A DNA stretch of 64,000 nucleotides from Bacteroidales bacterium UBA4231 (GTDB lineage: Bacteria; Bacteroidota; Bacteroidia; Bacteroidales; UBA932): assembly GCA_002396335.1 (NCBI GenBank), contig DGXN01000025.1, positions 1 through 64,000 of the forward strand. Direction: 5' to 3'. Within the stretch, counting starts at the first letter, position 1. The number at the start of each line of letters is the position of its first letter. Below are positions 27,188-36,041 of this stretch, piece by piece. The notes under the pieces were generated by a model. It was not told where the DNA came from, did not search any database, and was given only the letters and a program-made list of their open reading frames with translations. A program made the position numbers and the translations under genes.

Positions 27188-28112
27188 ATGCAATATGTTT
27201 CTTTTTGCGTTTTTTTGCGTTCCAGTCGCCGTAAATTTCGCTCACGTTGCCGGCGGTGATGAACCCGTGGATGTCGTTGGTCTTCAGGTAGTCCATCAGG
27301 TGGGCGAATTCGTCCTGGGTGAGGAGAGACTGGATTTCCGTGTTCTGGTGGCCGTTGTATCCGCCCGTGACACTGTACAGGGAGCAGCCCCTCTGGAGGT
27401 CTTCGATGATGAATTTTCGGATCTCCTCATACCGGGAAGAAATGATGCAGACGCGCTTGCGGCGGTTGAGGCTGGCCGTAAAATAATCCAGCGCCAGGCC
27501 ATTGATCCAGGTGCCGATGAGGCCGATGACCACCAGCCGGAACGGGTTGATGGCAAAGGCCGTGCAGCAGATGATGGCCCCCGCTACGGAAACGGACGTG
27601 CCGATGTCCAGATGGAAGTATTTGTTGACGATTTTTGCTAAGATATCCAGGCCGCCGGTAGAGGCGTTGATGTGGAAGAGAATGGTCTGCGAAGCGCTGA
27701 GGATAAGGACGAAGCACAGCAGGTCGAACCAGACGTCCCCCATCAGCGAGGTCTGTCCGGGCTCCAGGAGTTTCTCCAGGGGGCAGATCTTTTCCCACAT
27801 TTCGATGAGCGGTCCCAGGATGAGGGCGGTATACACCGTCTTTGCCCCGAATTCATGGCCGATCATCAGCCACGCCATCACCAGGAGGATGGCATTGATG
27901 ACGGTAACCACCAGGGACACCTTCAGGGGAATCCCCGCCACCATGAACAGATTCGAAATGACAATGGAAAGACCGGTAATGGATCCCACCACCAGCTTGG
28001 ACGGCATCAGGAAATAATACACGGCCGCCGCAGCAATGGCCATGCCTGCCGTCATGATGACAAGTTCGCTCCAGAATTTCCGTGATCCCAGAATCTCCAG
28101 CAATTTTTTCAT
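27186..28112 (-). CDS. YitT family membrane protein (DUF161/DUF2179)
   Basis: A 308-residue protein with five or six N-terminal membrane helices (about 17-215; GLSIVISNL, STGGLDILAKI) and a C-terminal soluble DUF2179 domain (about 225-295; RGCSLYSVTGGYNG). Proteins of this family are conserved inner-membrane proteins of unknown transport or regulatory role. The C-terminus is unusually basic (KKRKKKH). A possible -7 box (TAACTTTA on the minus strand) lies near 28128-28135. Confidence 0.88.
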   Translation of the reverse strand: MKKLLEILGSRKFWSELVIMTAGMAIAAAAVYYFLMPSKLVVGSITGLSIVISNLFMVAGIPLKVSLVVTVINAILLVMAWLMIGHEFGAKTVYTALILGPLIEMWEKICPLEKLLEPGQTSLMGDVWFDLLCFVLILSASQTILFHINASTGGLDILAKIVNKYFHLDIGTSVSVAGAIICCTAFAINPFRLVVIGLIGTWINGLALDYFTASLNRRKRVCIISSRYEEIRKFIIEDLQRGCSLYSVTGGYNGHQNTEIQSLLTQDEFAHLMDYLKTNDIHGFITAGNVSEIYGDWNAKKRKKKHIA

Positions 28113-28207
28113 AATTGGTAGTTTTAGCTCCGTAAAGTTACGAAATATTTACAAAAAATGGCAAAAAACAGAAGGAATATGCATCGGCCGATATCCTATA
28201 ATTTTTG

Positions 28208-28215
28208 TACCTTTG
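28208..28215 (+). promoter_or_regulatory. TACCTTTG -7 box of the HAD gene
   Basis: TACCTTTG lies 8 bases before ATG 28224 and matches TAnnTTTG. Confidence 0.6.
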
Positions 28216-28223
28216 TAACCGCT

Positions 28224-28829
28224 ATGGTAAAAGCAGTTGTGTTTGATATCGGAGGGGTGCTCATCGGCCTGGATCTGGACCGGTGCATCCGTGCATTCCG
28301 TGAGAATCTGGGGTATGAGCGCATTACGGAGCTTTTGGACCCGTGCCACCAGAAAGGCATCTACGGGGAACTGGAAGCCGGTACGCTCAGTGCCGACGCC
28401 TTCCGCGCAGCCGTCCTCTCGGAGTCCCGCCCCGGATCCCGCCCGGAGGATGTGGACCGCTCCATGGCCGCCCTGTTGACGGGTATGGATTCCGACACCG
28501 TCGCTACCGTCCTTTCCCTCCAGGGCCGATACCCGCTGTACCTGCTTTCCAACAACAACCCCATTTCCATGGTCGAATGTCGGAAAATTCTCCGGGAAAA
28601 CGGCCTCGGGGATGCTTTCAAGGCCGAATTTATATCGGCCGACATGAAACTGATGAAGCCCTCGCGGGCGTTTTATGAAGAGGTCGTGCGCCGCCTGGGC
28701 GTCCCGGCCGGGGAGATTGTCTTCGTGGACGACAGCCCCGCCAATGTGGAAGGCGCCCGTGCCGTGGGCATCGACGCCCGCCTCTACAAGCCCGGAACTC
28801 CTTTGGCCCCCGTCCTTTCCGACTTGTAG
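28224..28829 (+). CDS. HAD-superfamily phosphatase (IA-like)
   Basis: A 201-residue HAD hydrolase. The start at 28224 is chosen because motif I (VFDIGGVLIGLD) follows directly and the promoter box lies just upstream; the open frame begins at 28158. Motif II is LLSNNN, motif III is the lysine in LMKPSRAFYEEV, and motif IV is FVDDSPANVEGARAVG. A short cap lies between motifs I and II. It is similar to sugar- or nucleotide-phosphate phosphatases of the YihX type; the substrate is unknown. It is followed 1 base later by a transporter of the organophosphate family, a possible functional pairing. Confidence 0.85.
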   Translation: MVKAVVFDIGGVLIGLDLDRCIRAFRENLGYERITELLDPCHQKGIYGELEAGTLSADAFRAAVLSESRPGSRPEDVDRSMAALLTGMDSDTVATVLSLQGRYPLYLLSNNNPISMVECRKILRENGLGDAFKAEFISADMKLMKPSRAFYEEVVRRLGVPAGEIVFVDDSPANVEGARAVGIDARLYKPGTPLAPVLSDL

Positions 28830-28830
28830 C

Positions 28831-30183
28831 ATGTCCCTGTATTCCTATTTCCGTATTTCCAAGCCGTCGGCCCGGAAGGTGCCGGCGGGGGAGGGGGATG
28901 CGGCATATAAGCGGCTTCGTACGCGCACTTTCTGGGGCGTTACGGTGGCATACACCCTGTATTACGTCTGCCGGATGACCCTGGGCGTCGTGAAGCAGCC
29001 GCTCATCGACGGCGGATTCCTGACGGCGGGGCAGCTGGGTATCATCGGCTCTGCTTTCTACTTTGTCTATGCGGTGGGGAAGTTTGTGAACGGCTTCATT
29101 GCCGACTACTGCAACATCCGCCGTTTCATGGCGGTGGGGATCGGCATCTCTGCGCTGGTGAACCTGCTGCTGGGGCTTCTGGGCCTTCTGAACGGCCCGC
29201 TGGGCTTTGGGTCCGTGCTCCTTCTGATCACGTTCTCTGTCCTGTGGGGCGTGAACGGATGGGTGCAGTCCATGGGATCGCCGCCCGGGACCATCAGCCT
29301 GTCGCGCTGGTTCCCGCTGAAGCGGCGCGGCACCATGTACAGCATCTTCAGCTCCACGCCGCAGCTGGGGAAGTCCGTTTCCATGATCATGACCGGCTTC
29401 ATCGTGGCCGCTGCAGGATGGCAATGGGGCTTCCTTGCCGCCGCGGCCGCCGGTGTGATGGGCCTTGCCGTTTCCCTTGTCTTTATTGCCGATACGCCTG
29501 AAAGCGAGGGCCTTCCCTCTGTGCAGGAACTCTCTGGAGAGCCTGTGCAGGAGTTGGACCGGGAACCTACCCGGAAACTGCAGAAGTGGGTGTTCTCCCA
29601 TCCCGGAATCTGGGTTATCGCCATTTCAACGGCGTTTTTGTATATCACCCAGCACGCGGTGAGCGACTGGGGCGTGCTGTTTCTGCAGAAGCAGAAGGCA
29701 TTTTCCCTGGAGCGGGCGACGCAGGTGATCGGCCTGGCGGAGATTTTCGGGGTGGCGGGGAATTTGGTGGCTGGCTGGCTGTCGGACGTGGTGTTCCGCG
29801 GCAACCGGGTGCGGCCGGTGGTCATTTCCGGCGTGCTGGCGGTGCTGTCGCTCTCCGGATTCCTGCTGCTGGGCGGCGGATTCGGCCTCAATATGCTGTT
29901 TGTGGCGGTTTTCAGCTTCTCTTTCAGCGTCGTGTTCTGCATTGTGGCGGGCCTGATGGCGCTGGACTTCGTGCCGCGCAAGGCAACCGGGGCGGCCCTC
30001 GGCATCGTGGGTATCTCAAGCTATGCCGCTGCGGGTCTTCAGAGCATGGTGAGCGGTTTCCTGATTGGCGGGAACTCCACCGGGGACCTGTATAACTTTA
30101 CGCCGGTTTCCGTGTTCTGGATTGTAGCCTGCTTCATGGCTTTCTCCCTGCCGGTCATCGGCTGGAAATATCTGAAGAAATAG
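28831..30183 (+). CDS. OPA-family (GlpT/UhpC-like) organophosphate transporter
   Basis: A 450-residue major facilitator protein with 12 predicted helices. ATG 28831 is chosen because the upstream open frame overlaps the HAD gene. Family features are YTLYYVCRMTLGVVKQPLI in helix 1 and GVNGWVQSMGSPPGTISLSRWFP. Relatives exchange sugar phosphates or glycerol phosphate for phosphate; UhpC-like members act as sensors. The central cytoplasmic loop has a small tandem duplication (VQELSGEP then VQELDREP). Confidence 0.85.
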   Translation: MSLYSYFRISKPSARKVPAGEGDAAYKRLRTRTFWGVTVAYTLYYVCRMTLGVVKQPLIDGGFLTAGQLGIIGSAFYFVYAVGKFVNGFIADYCNIRRFMAVGIGISALVNLLLGLLGLLNGPLGFGSVLLLITFSVLWGVNGWVQSMGSPPGTISLSRWFPLKRRGTMYSIFSSTPQLGKSVSMIMTGFIVAAAGWQWGFLAAAAAGVMGLAVSLVFIADTPESEGLPSVQELSGEPVQELDREPTRKLQKWVFSHPGIWVIAISTAFLYITQHAVSDWGVLFLQKQKAFSLERATQVIGLAEIFGVAGNLVAGWLSDVVFRGNRVRPVVISGVLAVLSLSGFLLLGGGFGLNMLFVAVFSFSFSVVFCIVAGLMALDFVPRKATGAALGIVGISSYAAAGLQSMVSGFLIGGNSTGDLYNFTPVSVFWIVACFMAFSLPVIGWKYLKK

Positions 30184-30184
30184 G

Positions 30185-30946
30185 ATGGACAGTATTCTCG
30201 TTGCTCTTTTGATCCCCTTTGCGGGGACGGCCCTGGGATCGGCCTTTGTGTTTTTCATGCGGGGGGACCTGCCGGTGCAGCTTACCAAGATCCTGCTGGG
30301 ATTCGCTTCCGGGGTCATGGTGGCGGCGTCGGTCTGGTCGCTGCTGATTCCGGCCATGGAGATGGACGGCGGCATCTGGCCGGTGACCGCGGGTCTCCTG
30401 GCAGGCTTTGCGTTCCTCTTGCTGATCGACTACATCACCCCGCACCTGCATGCCAGCGGTGAGGAGGAAGGCCCCCACAGCAAGCTTTCCAAGACCACCA
30501 AGCTGGCCTTGGCCGTCACCATCCACAACCTGCCGGAAGGCATGGCGGTGGGCGTGGCCATCGCCGGCGCCCTGTCGGCCGATGTCGGGATGTCCGTTGC
30601 CGGCGCCATCGCCCTGTCGCTGGGTATCGCCATCCAGAACGTGCCTGAGGGAGCCATCATTTCCATGCCGCTGCGGGCGGCGGGAAACAGCCGCTCCCGG
30701 GCCTTTGGCGTGGGTGCCCTGAGCGGAATTGTGGAGCCCATCGGCGGTGCGCTGGTGCTGCTGCTCGCTTCCGTAGTCACCCCCATGATGCCGTATCTGC
30801 TGTCATTTGCCGCCGGCGCCATGCTCTATGTCGTGGTGGAGGAACTGGTGCCCGAAGCCTCCCTGGGCGAGCACTCGAACCTGGCCACCGTGGGCTTCGC
30901 TATCGGCTTTGCCCTCATGATGGTCCTGGACGTTGTGATGGGCTGA
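30185..30946 (+). CDS. zupT: ZIP family metal transporter
   Basis: A 253-residue transporter with eight predicted helices. The metal-binding motifs of helices 4 and 5 are TIHNLPEGMAVG and NVPEGAIISMP. A short histidine-poor loop (EEEGPHSKLSK) lies between helices 3 and 4. Relatives import zinc and other divalent metals. It starts 1 base after the preceding stop codon and ends before a GAGGGGTGCAC palindrome. Confidence 0.9.
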   Translation: MDSILVALLIPFAGTALGSAFVFFMRGDLPVQLTKILLGFASGVMVAASVWSLLIPAMEMDGGIWPVTAGLLAGFAFLLLIDYITPHLHASGEEEGPHSKLSKTTKLALAVTIHNLPEGMAVGVAIAGALSADVGMSVAGAIALSLGIAIQNVPEGAIISMPLRAAGNSRSRAFGVGALSGIVEPIGGALVLLLASVVTPMMPYLLSFAAGAMLYVVVEELVPEASLGEHSNLATVGFAIGFALMMVLDVVMG

Positions 30947-30956
30947 CTCTCCTCCC

Positions 30957-30984
30957 GAGGGGTGCACCTCCAAGTGCACCCCTT
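30957..30984. repeat. GAGGGGTGCAC palindrome after zupT
   Basis: GAGGGGTGCAC (30957-30967) faces GTGCACCCCTT (30974-30984) across six bases, starting 10 bases after the zupT stop codon. The same palindrome occurs at 46785 and 49867. No T-run follows, so it is not a canonical terminator. Confidence 0.7.
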
Positions 30985-31034
30985 GTGGAAGTGGCTTGGC
31001 GGATTTGGGATTTTTGAGTAACTTCGCGGGTGGT

Positions 31035-31991
31035 ATGAGTGAACAGATTGCTACTGTTGTGAAGAATGCCGGCAGCCATTATTTGCTGTCGGAGCTTCCG
31101 CAGTGGGACTTGTTTCCCGCTACGCTGCGGGGGAAAATCCGCCTGAAGGCCAGCGAAATCACCAACCCCATCGCCGTAGGGGACAGCGTCCGCTATGAAT
31201 GGGTGGCCGACGGTGCCGCCTCCGACACCCACGACGGCCGCCGGGCGGTCATCACCGAGATCCTTCCCCGGCGCAATTATGTGATCCGCCGATCTACCAA
31301 CCTCTCTCGCCAGGCGCATATCATCGCCGCCAATGTGGATATGGCGTATCTGGTTGTGTCTCTGTACTTTCCGGAGGTCAAACTGCCTTTTCTGGACCGG
31401 ATTCTCGTGACCTGCGAACTCTATGGCATCCCGGCCACCGTGGTTCTCACCAAAACAGATATGTACCGTGAACTGGCTGCCGAGGAAATCGCCCATTTCC
31501 GCAGCATCTACGAAGGTGCCGGCTATCCGGTCATCGAAACCTCCGTGGTTACGGGCGAAGGAATCGCTGAAATCCGGGAAGCCTGCCGGGGCAGGGTGAA
31601 CCTTTTCTCCGGGGAATCCGGCGTAGGGAAATCCTCCCTGATTAAGGCGCTGGACCCTTCGCTGGACCCGAAGATCGGCAATATTTCCGCTGCGCATCTG
31701 CAGGGAAAACACACGACGTCGCTGTACGAAATGTACCCGCTTTCGGGCGGAGGTTATGTGATTGATTCTCCCGGCATCCGCGGTTTCGGCCTGGTGGATG
31801 TGGAAAAAGAGGAGATTGCCCGGTACTTTCCCGAAATGCTCCGCGTCAGCGCCGATTGCCGATTCACTCCCTGCACCCATACCCACGAACCCGGTTGCGC
31901 CGTGAAGGCTGCCGTGGAGGAGGGCATCATCGCCCCCGAGCGTTACAACTCCTACCTGGGAATGCTGGAGGAGGATAAAAAGTTCCGATGA
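31035..31991 (+). CDS. rsgA: Ribosome small-subunit biogenesis GTPase RsgA
   Basis: A 318-residue circularly permuted GTPase. The start at ATG 31035 gives the normal OB-fold N-terminus. The G4 motif TKTD comes before G1 (GESGVGKSS) and G3 (DSPGIRGF). The C-terminal zinc site is C-x5-C-T-H-T-H-x4-C (CRFTPCTHTHEPGC). The family checks 30S maturation. It overlaps the next gene by 4 bases. Confidence 0.95.
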   Translation: MSEQIATVVKNAGSHYLLSELPQWDLFPATLRGKIRLKASEITNPIAVGDSVRYEWVADGAASDTHDGRRAVITEILPRRNYVIRRSTNLSRQAHIIAANVDMAYLVVSLYFPEVKLPFLDRILVTCELYGIPATVVLTKTDMYRELAAEEIAHFRSIYEGAGYPVIETSVVTGEGIAEIREACRGRVNLFSGESGVGKSSLIKALDPSLDPKIGNISAAHLQGKHTTSLYEMYPLSGGGYVIDSPGIRGFGLVDVEKEEIARYFPEMLRVSADCRFTPCTHTHEPGCAVKAAVEEGIIAPERYNSYLGMLEEDKKFR

Positions 31992-33445
31992 AACTCCACC
32001 GCGAAATCCTGCGGTTGGCCGTTCCCAGTATCCTGGCCGGCCTCACCGTTCCCCTGGTGGGAATGGTGGATCTGGCCGTGGCAGGGCATCTGGGAGGTGC
32101 GGATACTTATTCGGCCGCGGCCCTGATCGGCGGCATCTCTGTCGGGACTATGCTTTTCGACTTGCTGTACTGGAGTTTCGGCTTCCTCCGTACCGGTACC
32201 GGAGGGCTCACTGCGCAGGCTTACGGCCGACATCTGGCCAACCCTTCCGACGGAGACGATCCCGAGCTGGGCCGGATTCTTCGCCGGGGCCTGCAAACGG
32301 CTTTTGGAGCGGGTCTCCTGCTCATTGTGCTGCAGCGGGCAATCCTGCTGCTGGTTTTTCTGCCGGTGGACTGCAGCCCGGAAGTCCGCGAACTGGCCAC
32401 CCGCTACTTCTACATCCGTATCTGGGCGGCTCCGGCTACTCTTTCCCTCTTTGCGTTCAAGGGCTGGTTCATCGGCGTGCAGGATTCCGTCCGCCCCATG
32501 GTGGCCGACCTCCTGGTGAACGGAGTGAATATCCTGCTGTCCGTCGGCCTGGGCTTCGGTTACGGTCCGCTGCCTGCGATGGGCTTCTCGGGCGTAGCCC
32601 TCGGCACCGTCATCGCCCAATGGACCGGCCTCCTGTACTGCGCCATCGCCGTCCGACGCTATCGGCCCCTGACACGCAACTCTCTGAGCCTCAGTCGCTT
32701 GCTGAAATCGCCTCAGTCAAAATGCCGGAGGCGATTTCAGGAAAATGCTGATACTGAGGGACTTGGGTGTCAGGGTGGAAAGGCCGATGAGCCGGAGATC
32801 CGGCTATGGACGCTGAACCGCGACTTGTTCCTCCGTTCAGCGGGGATGATTGCGGTGTACATAGGATTTACGATGATATCGGCCCGATACGGGGATATGG
32901 TGCTGGCGGTGAGCGCCATCCTGATGAAGCTGCTGCTGATATTCAGTTACTTCACCGACGGTTTTGCCTATGCCGGCGAGGCGCTGACGGGCCGGTTCAT
33001 CGGCGAGGGCAGCCGCGAAGGCGTCCGCACCACCGTGCGGGAAACCTTCCTCTGGGCAGGGGGCCTGGCCGTCGCCTTTATGCTCTTCTACCTCTGGGCC
33101 GGGGTTCCCGTGTTCCGTCTCATGACCAGTGACGCCAGCGTGGTGGACGCCGGCCGGAACTATCTCCCCTGGCTGCTGCTGATGCCCCTCACCGGTTGCG
33201 CCGCTTTCACCTGGGACGGCATCTTTATCGGCGCCACGGCCGGCAAAGACCTCAGAAACAGCACTTTGCTTTGCGCTGTCGGTTTCTTTGCCGTTTGGAT
33301 AGCGGGTAAAATGATGGCGGGCGCCAGCCTGACTCCGGAGACCGCTCTCCACATCCTGATGGCCGCCTATTTTGTCCACCTCTTGATCCGGGCCCTTTAT
33401 CTTACCCTTCGTTACCGACCTTCCATCCTGTCCCGGACGCCGTAG
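31988..33445 (+). CDS. MATE-family efflux transporter with in-frame palindromic insert
   Basis: A 485-residue DinF-like MATE exporter with 12 predicted helices (start LRLAVPSILAGLTVPLVGMVDLAVAGHLG). Such proteins use proton or sodium gradients to expel organic cations. Residues 228-262 are a polar, basic stretch (LTRNSLSLSRLL...EGLGCQ) encoded by a 105-base inverted-repeat element. It lies in the central loop between helices 6 and 7, between the first and second halves. Without it the protein is 450 residues, the usual size. It overlaps rsgA by 4 bases. Confidence 0.9.
   Translation: MKLHREILRLAVPSILAGLTVPLVGMVDLAVAGHLGGADTYSAAALIGGISVGTMLFDLLYWSFGFLRTGTGGLTAQAYGRHLANPSDGDDPELGRILRRGLQTAFGAGLLLIVLQRAILLLVFLPVDCSPEVRELATRYFYIRIWAAPATLSLFAFKGWFIGVQDSVRPMVADLLVNGVNILLSVGLGFGYGPLPAMGFSGVALGTVIAQWTGLLYCAIAVRRYRPLTRNSLSLSRLLKSPQSKCRRRFQENADTEGLGCQGGKADEPEIRLWTLNRDLFLRSAGMIAVYIGFTMISARYGDMVLAVSAILMKLLLIFSYFTDGFAYAGEALTGRFIGEGSREGVRTTVRETFLWAGGLAVAFMLFYLWAGVPVFRLMTSDASVVDAGRNYLPWLLLMPLTGCAAFTWDGIFIGATAGKDLRNSTLLCAVGFFAVWIAGKMMAGASLTPETALHILMAAYFVHLLIRALYLTLRYRPSILSRTP
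32669..32773. repeat. In-frame palindromic element (family B) within the MATE gene
   Basis: The element begins CTGACAC (32669-32675) and ends GTGTCAG (32767-32773). Inside, CTCAGT and ACTGAG are paired, and TGAAATCGCCTC (32703-32714) pairs perfectly with GAGGCGATTTCA (32728-32739) across 13 bases. The length is 105 bases, 35 codons, with the reading frame kept. Confidence 0.85.
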
Positions 33446-35878
33446 CTATTCTCCCCGTCCGGCCGACTGGACCAGACCGCGGATATGGGCGTTGAGGTTC
33501 TCATTCGCTGTCAGGCTCTCCAGGGTGCAGTGCATGCGGTAGCGCCAGTAGTGGCGGGGGATGGCGGGAATGTTGATGCGCTCGTCGGAAGGATTGCCGC
33601 CGTAGCGGACGGCGCCGTCGGTGGCCAGCCAGTCCTGCAGCGGCAGGATGGCGAGCATGGCGGGCGAGTGCATGTGCTGGGCCAGGATCAGGTCCGCCAC
33701 CCAAGGCTCGCAGAAGTAGGGGGCGTCGCCCTCGCAGCCCAGGACCTGGTTGTAGTAGCGCTGGGTCAGGGCGCGGTCCTCCTCCCACCAGGCACGAAGC
33801 GGCGAAGTGTCGTGCGTTCCCGTGGCGCAGACGCACCAGTAAGGATAGTTTCCGGGCTGGCCGAAGGTGTCTTTCGGATCCTTGGGCATGCGCTGGATCT
33901 CCAGCGAGAGGATGTTCAGCTCCTGCATCACGGACGGGACGCAGGCGGGGATCATGCCAAGGTCCTCTCCGCACGCAAGCATGCCAGTGGAGCGCAGCAG
34001 GGCCGGGAGTTTCTGAAGGGCCGACGCCTTCCAGAACGCATCGTGCCTTCTCCAGAAGAAGTCTTCCGAGAGCTGGAGGTAGCGCTTTTTGAGCCATTCC
34101 GGCAGGGCGGCGAAACGGGCCGTCTTCTCACCGGCGATGCGGGGGTGCCATGCGTCGGCCTTCCGGGGGTCCTGGACGAAGAGAACGTCGGTGCCGGAGC
34201 CTTCGCCGGGGTTGAACCCTTCTGCGCGAAGTTCGTCGCCGCTGAAGGGGAGGGCCGGGCTGAAGTGCCCCATGAGCCCGCTTTTGTAGGCCGACGGAAT
34301 CTCCCAGATGCGGAAGAATCCGAGGATATGGTCGATACGGAAGGCGTCGAAGTACTGGGCCATGCTTTTCATGCGGGCTTTCCACCAGCTGTATCCGTCG
34401 CGGGCCATTTCCTCCCAGTTGTAGGTGGGGAAGCCCCAGTTCTGGCCGTCTTCGGCGAAGGCGTCCGGCGGTGCGCCGGCCTGGCTGTCCATGTGGAAGA
34501 GTTCGGGGTGCTGCCAGGCGTCGGCACTGTCGCGGCTCACGCCGATGGGAAGGTCTCCCTTGATGGCGACCCCCTTCAGGTGGGCGTAGCGGACGGCTTC
34601 CTTGAGCTGCAGGTCCAGCAGGAACTGGAGGTAGCACCAGAAGGACACGTCGGCACTGTGCTCCTGGGCAAAAGCCTGTACTTTCTTGGCGCTGTAGGTG
34701 GCCCACTTGCCCCATTTCCCGAAGACAGGCGTGCCGTTGAGGTCCCTCAGGACGCAGAAAACGGCGTAGGGCAGCAGCCAGTGCTCATTCTCCTTCAGGA
34801 AGGCCTGATAAGGGGCCGACGTAAGGGTCTTCTGTCCCTTGGCGCTCTGGAAGAGCTTTCTGAGCAGTCCCAGCTTGGCCTGGTTCACGGCTTCGTAGTC
34901 GATCTGCGGCAGGGCTTCCAGTTCCGCTTTTTTGGCCTTGTAGGCAGCGTCCTGGCGCACGCCGGCGTCAGGAAGATGGATGAACTGGGGATGCAGGGCA
35001 AAGGAACTTACGGCGTTGTACGGGTAAGAGTCCTGCCAGGTGTGGGTCATGGTGGTGTCGTTGATGGGGAGGAGCTGGATGACACTCTGTCCGGCCTTGA
35101 CGGCCCAGTCCACCAGGTGACGGATGTCGTTGAATTCGCCCACACCGAAGCTCTCCTCGCTGCGGAGGGAGAATACGGGAACGGCGACGCCGGCGCCCCT
35201 CCAGGGCCGGGTGGCGAACTGGGGCTCCAGGTCTGCGATGATGAGCTGGGTGCTCTCTCCGGGCACTTCCGCGAAGAAGTGGTTGGGGCCCTCTTCCCAC
35301 AGGCGGATCTGAAGGGTCTTGCGGTCCACGATGACGAATTTGTATTCCATGGGTTCGTGGATGTCCATGGAGATGAACCACCAGGGAAAGGCGGCGTCGC
35401 TCATCAGGTGGACTTTCTTCCAGTCGCCGAGGGTTTTGCCGGAACCCACCAGGGCTACGGCCTCGTCCTGCCGTACTTCCGGAACGGCGATGCGGAAACA
35501 GGTGTTTCCCAGGTCCGGACCTTCATTGCGGGGATTCCGGAAGGAGGCGCCGTCGCCGCGGCGGAAGATGACGTCGCTGAAGGCCGATGCATAGAAAGCC
35601 GAATTGGCCGGCTGCTCCTGCCACCGGGCGCGGACGATGATGTTTTTCTGCACCTTGGGGGCTTTGAACTGGTGGGAACGCCATTCGCGTTTGACGATTT
35701 CCCCGTCCCGGACCAGCTCGAAGGTGAAGCTGCCTCTGTCTTTGAGGTCCCGGCCGCTGAGCATAATCTGCCACAGGCCGCCGTAGGAATACTCCATGGG
35801 GATGTGTCTTTTTCCCAGTTTGATCTGGACGGATTCGCCCCAGGCGGTATGATACTGAAGTTGAATATGTGTGGTCAT
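33446..35878 (-). CDS. malQ: 4-alpha-glucanotransferase (GH77) with CBM20 domains
   Basis: An 810-residue amylomaltase. Two N-terminal starch-binding CBM20-like modules (about 1-110 and 115-220) precede the GH77 barrel. Catalytic motifs are FRIDHILGFF (nucleophile Asp), ACGEDLGM (acid/base Glu) and TGTHDTSPLR (third carboxylate). No signal peptide is seen, so it acts in the cytosol on maltodextrins or glycogen. It stands alone on the minus strand. Confidence 0.95.
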   Translation of the reverse strand: MTTHIQLQYHTAWGESVQIKLGKRHIPMEYSYGGLWQIMLSGRDLKDRGSFTFELVRDGEIVKREWRSHQFKAPKVQKNIIVRARWQEQPANSAFYASAFSDVIFRRGDGASFRNPRNEGPDLGNTCFRIAVPEVRQDEAVALVGSGKTLGDWKKVHLMSDAAFPWWFISMDIHEPMEYKFVIVDRKTLQIRLWEEGPNHFFAEVPGESTQLIIADLEPQFATRPWRGAGVAVPVFSLRSEESFGVGEFNDIRHLVDWAVKAGQSVIQLLPINDTTMTHTWQDSYPYNAVSSFALHPQFIHLPDAGVRQDAAYKAKKAELEALPQIDYEAVNQAKLGLLRKLFQSAKGQKTLTSAPYQAFLKENEHWLLPYAVFCVLRDLNGTPVFGKWGKWATYSAKKVQAFAQEHSADVSFWCYLQFLLDLQLKEAVRYAHLKGVAIKGDLPIGVSRDSADAWQHPELFHMDSQAGAPPDAFAEDGQNWGFPTYNWEEMARDGYSWWKARMKSMAQYFDAFRIDHILGFFRIWEIPSAYKSGLMGHFSPALPFSGDELRAEGFNPGEGSGTDVLFVQDPRKADAWHPRIAGEKTARFAALPEWLKKRYLQLSEDFFWRRHDAFWKASALQKLPALLRSTGMLACGEDLGMIPACVPSVMQELNILSLEIQRMPKDPKDTFGQPGNYPYWCVCATGTHDTSPLRAWWEEDRALTQRYYNQVLGCEGDAPYFCEPWVADLILAQHMHSPAMLAILPLQDWLATDGAVRYGGNPSDERINIPAIPRHYWRYRMHCTLESLTANENLNAHIRGLVQSAGRGE

Positions 35879-35902
35879 ATCTTGGTAGTTTCAAGTGCTG
35901 AA

Positions 35903-35920
35903 CAAATGTAAACATTTGTC
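35903..35920 (-). promoter_or_regulatory. malQ promoter box inside a small palindrome
   Basis: On the minus strand TACATTTG (35910 to 35903) matches TAnnTTTG and lies 24 bases before the malQ start. The box is part of the palindrome ACAAATG-TAAA-CATTTGT (35902-35919), a possible operator. Confidence 0.5.
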
Positions 35921-36015
35921 CCGGATTCCGCAAGCCCTTCGGAGAGAACTTTCCTGAACCGTCCATAATTGCCGACGATTGGAAAACACTGCTTGGGAAA
36001 TCGGCTTAAAATGGT

Positions 36016-36023
36016 TATCTTTG
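36016..36023 (+). promoter_or_regulatory. TATCTTTG -7 box of the C69 dipeptidase gene
   Basis: TATCTTTG lies 18 bases before ATG 36042 and is divergent from the malQ promoter about 100 bases away. Confidence 0.65.
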
Positions 36024-36041
36024 AACTTTAAAGTTTGGATT

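Noticed and set aside
33485-35911. 808-codon plus-strand frame opposite malQ
   Set aside because: The minus strand encodes an intact GH77 enzyme with all catalytic motifs; the opposite frame resembles no family.
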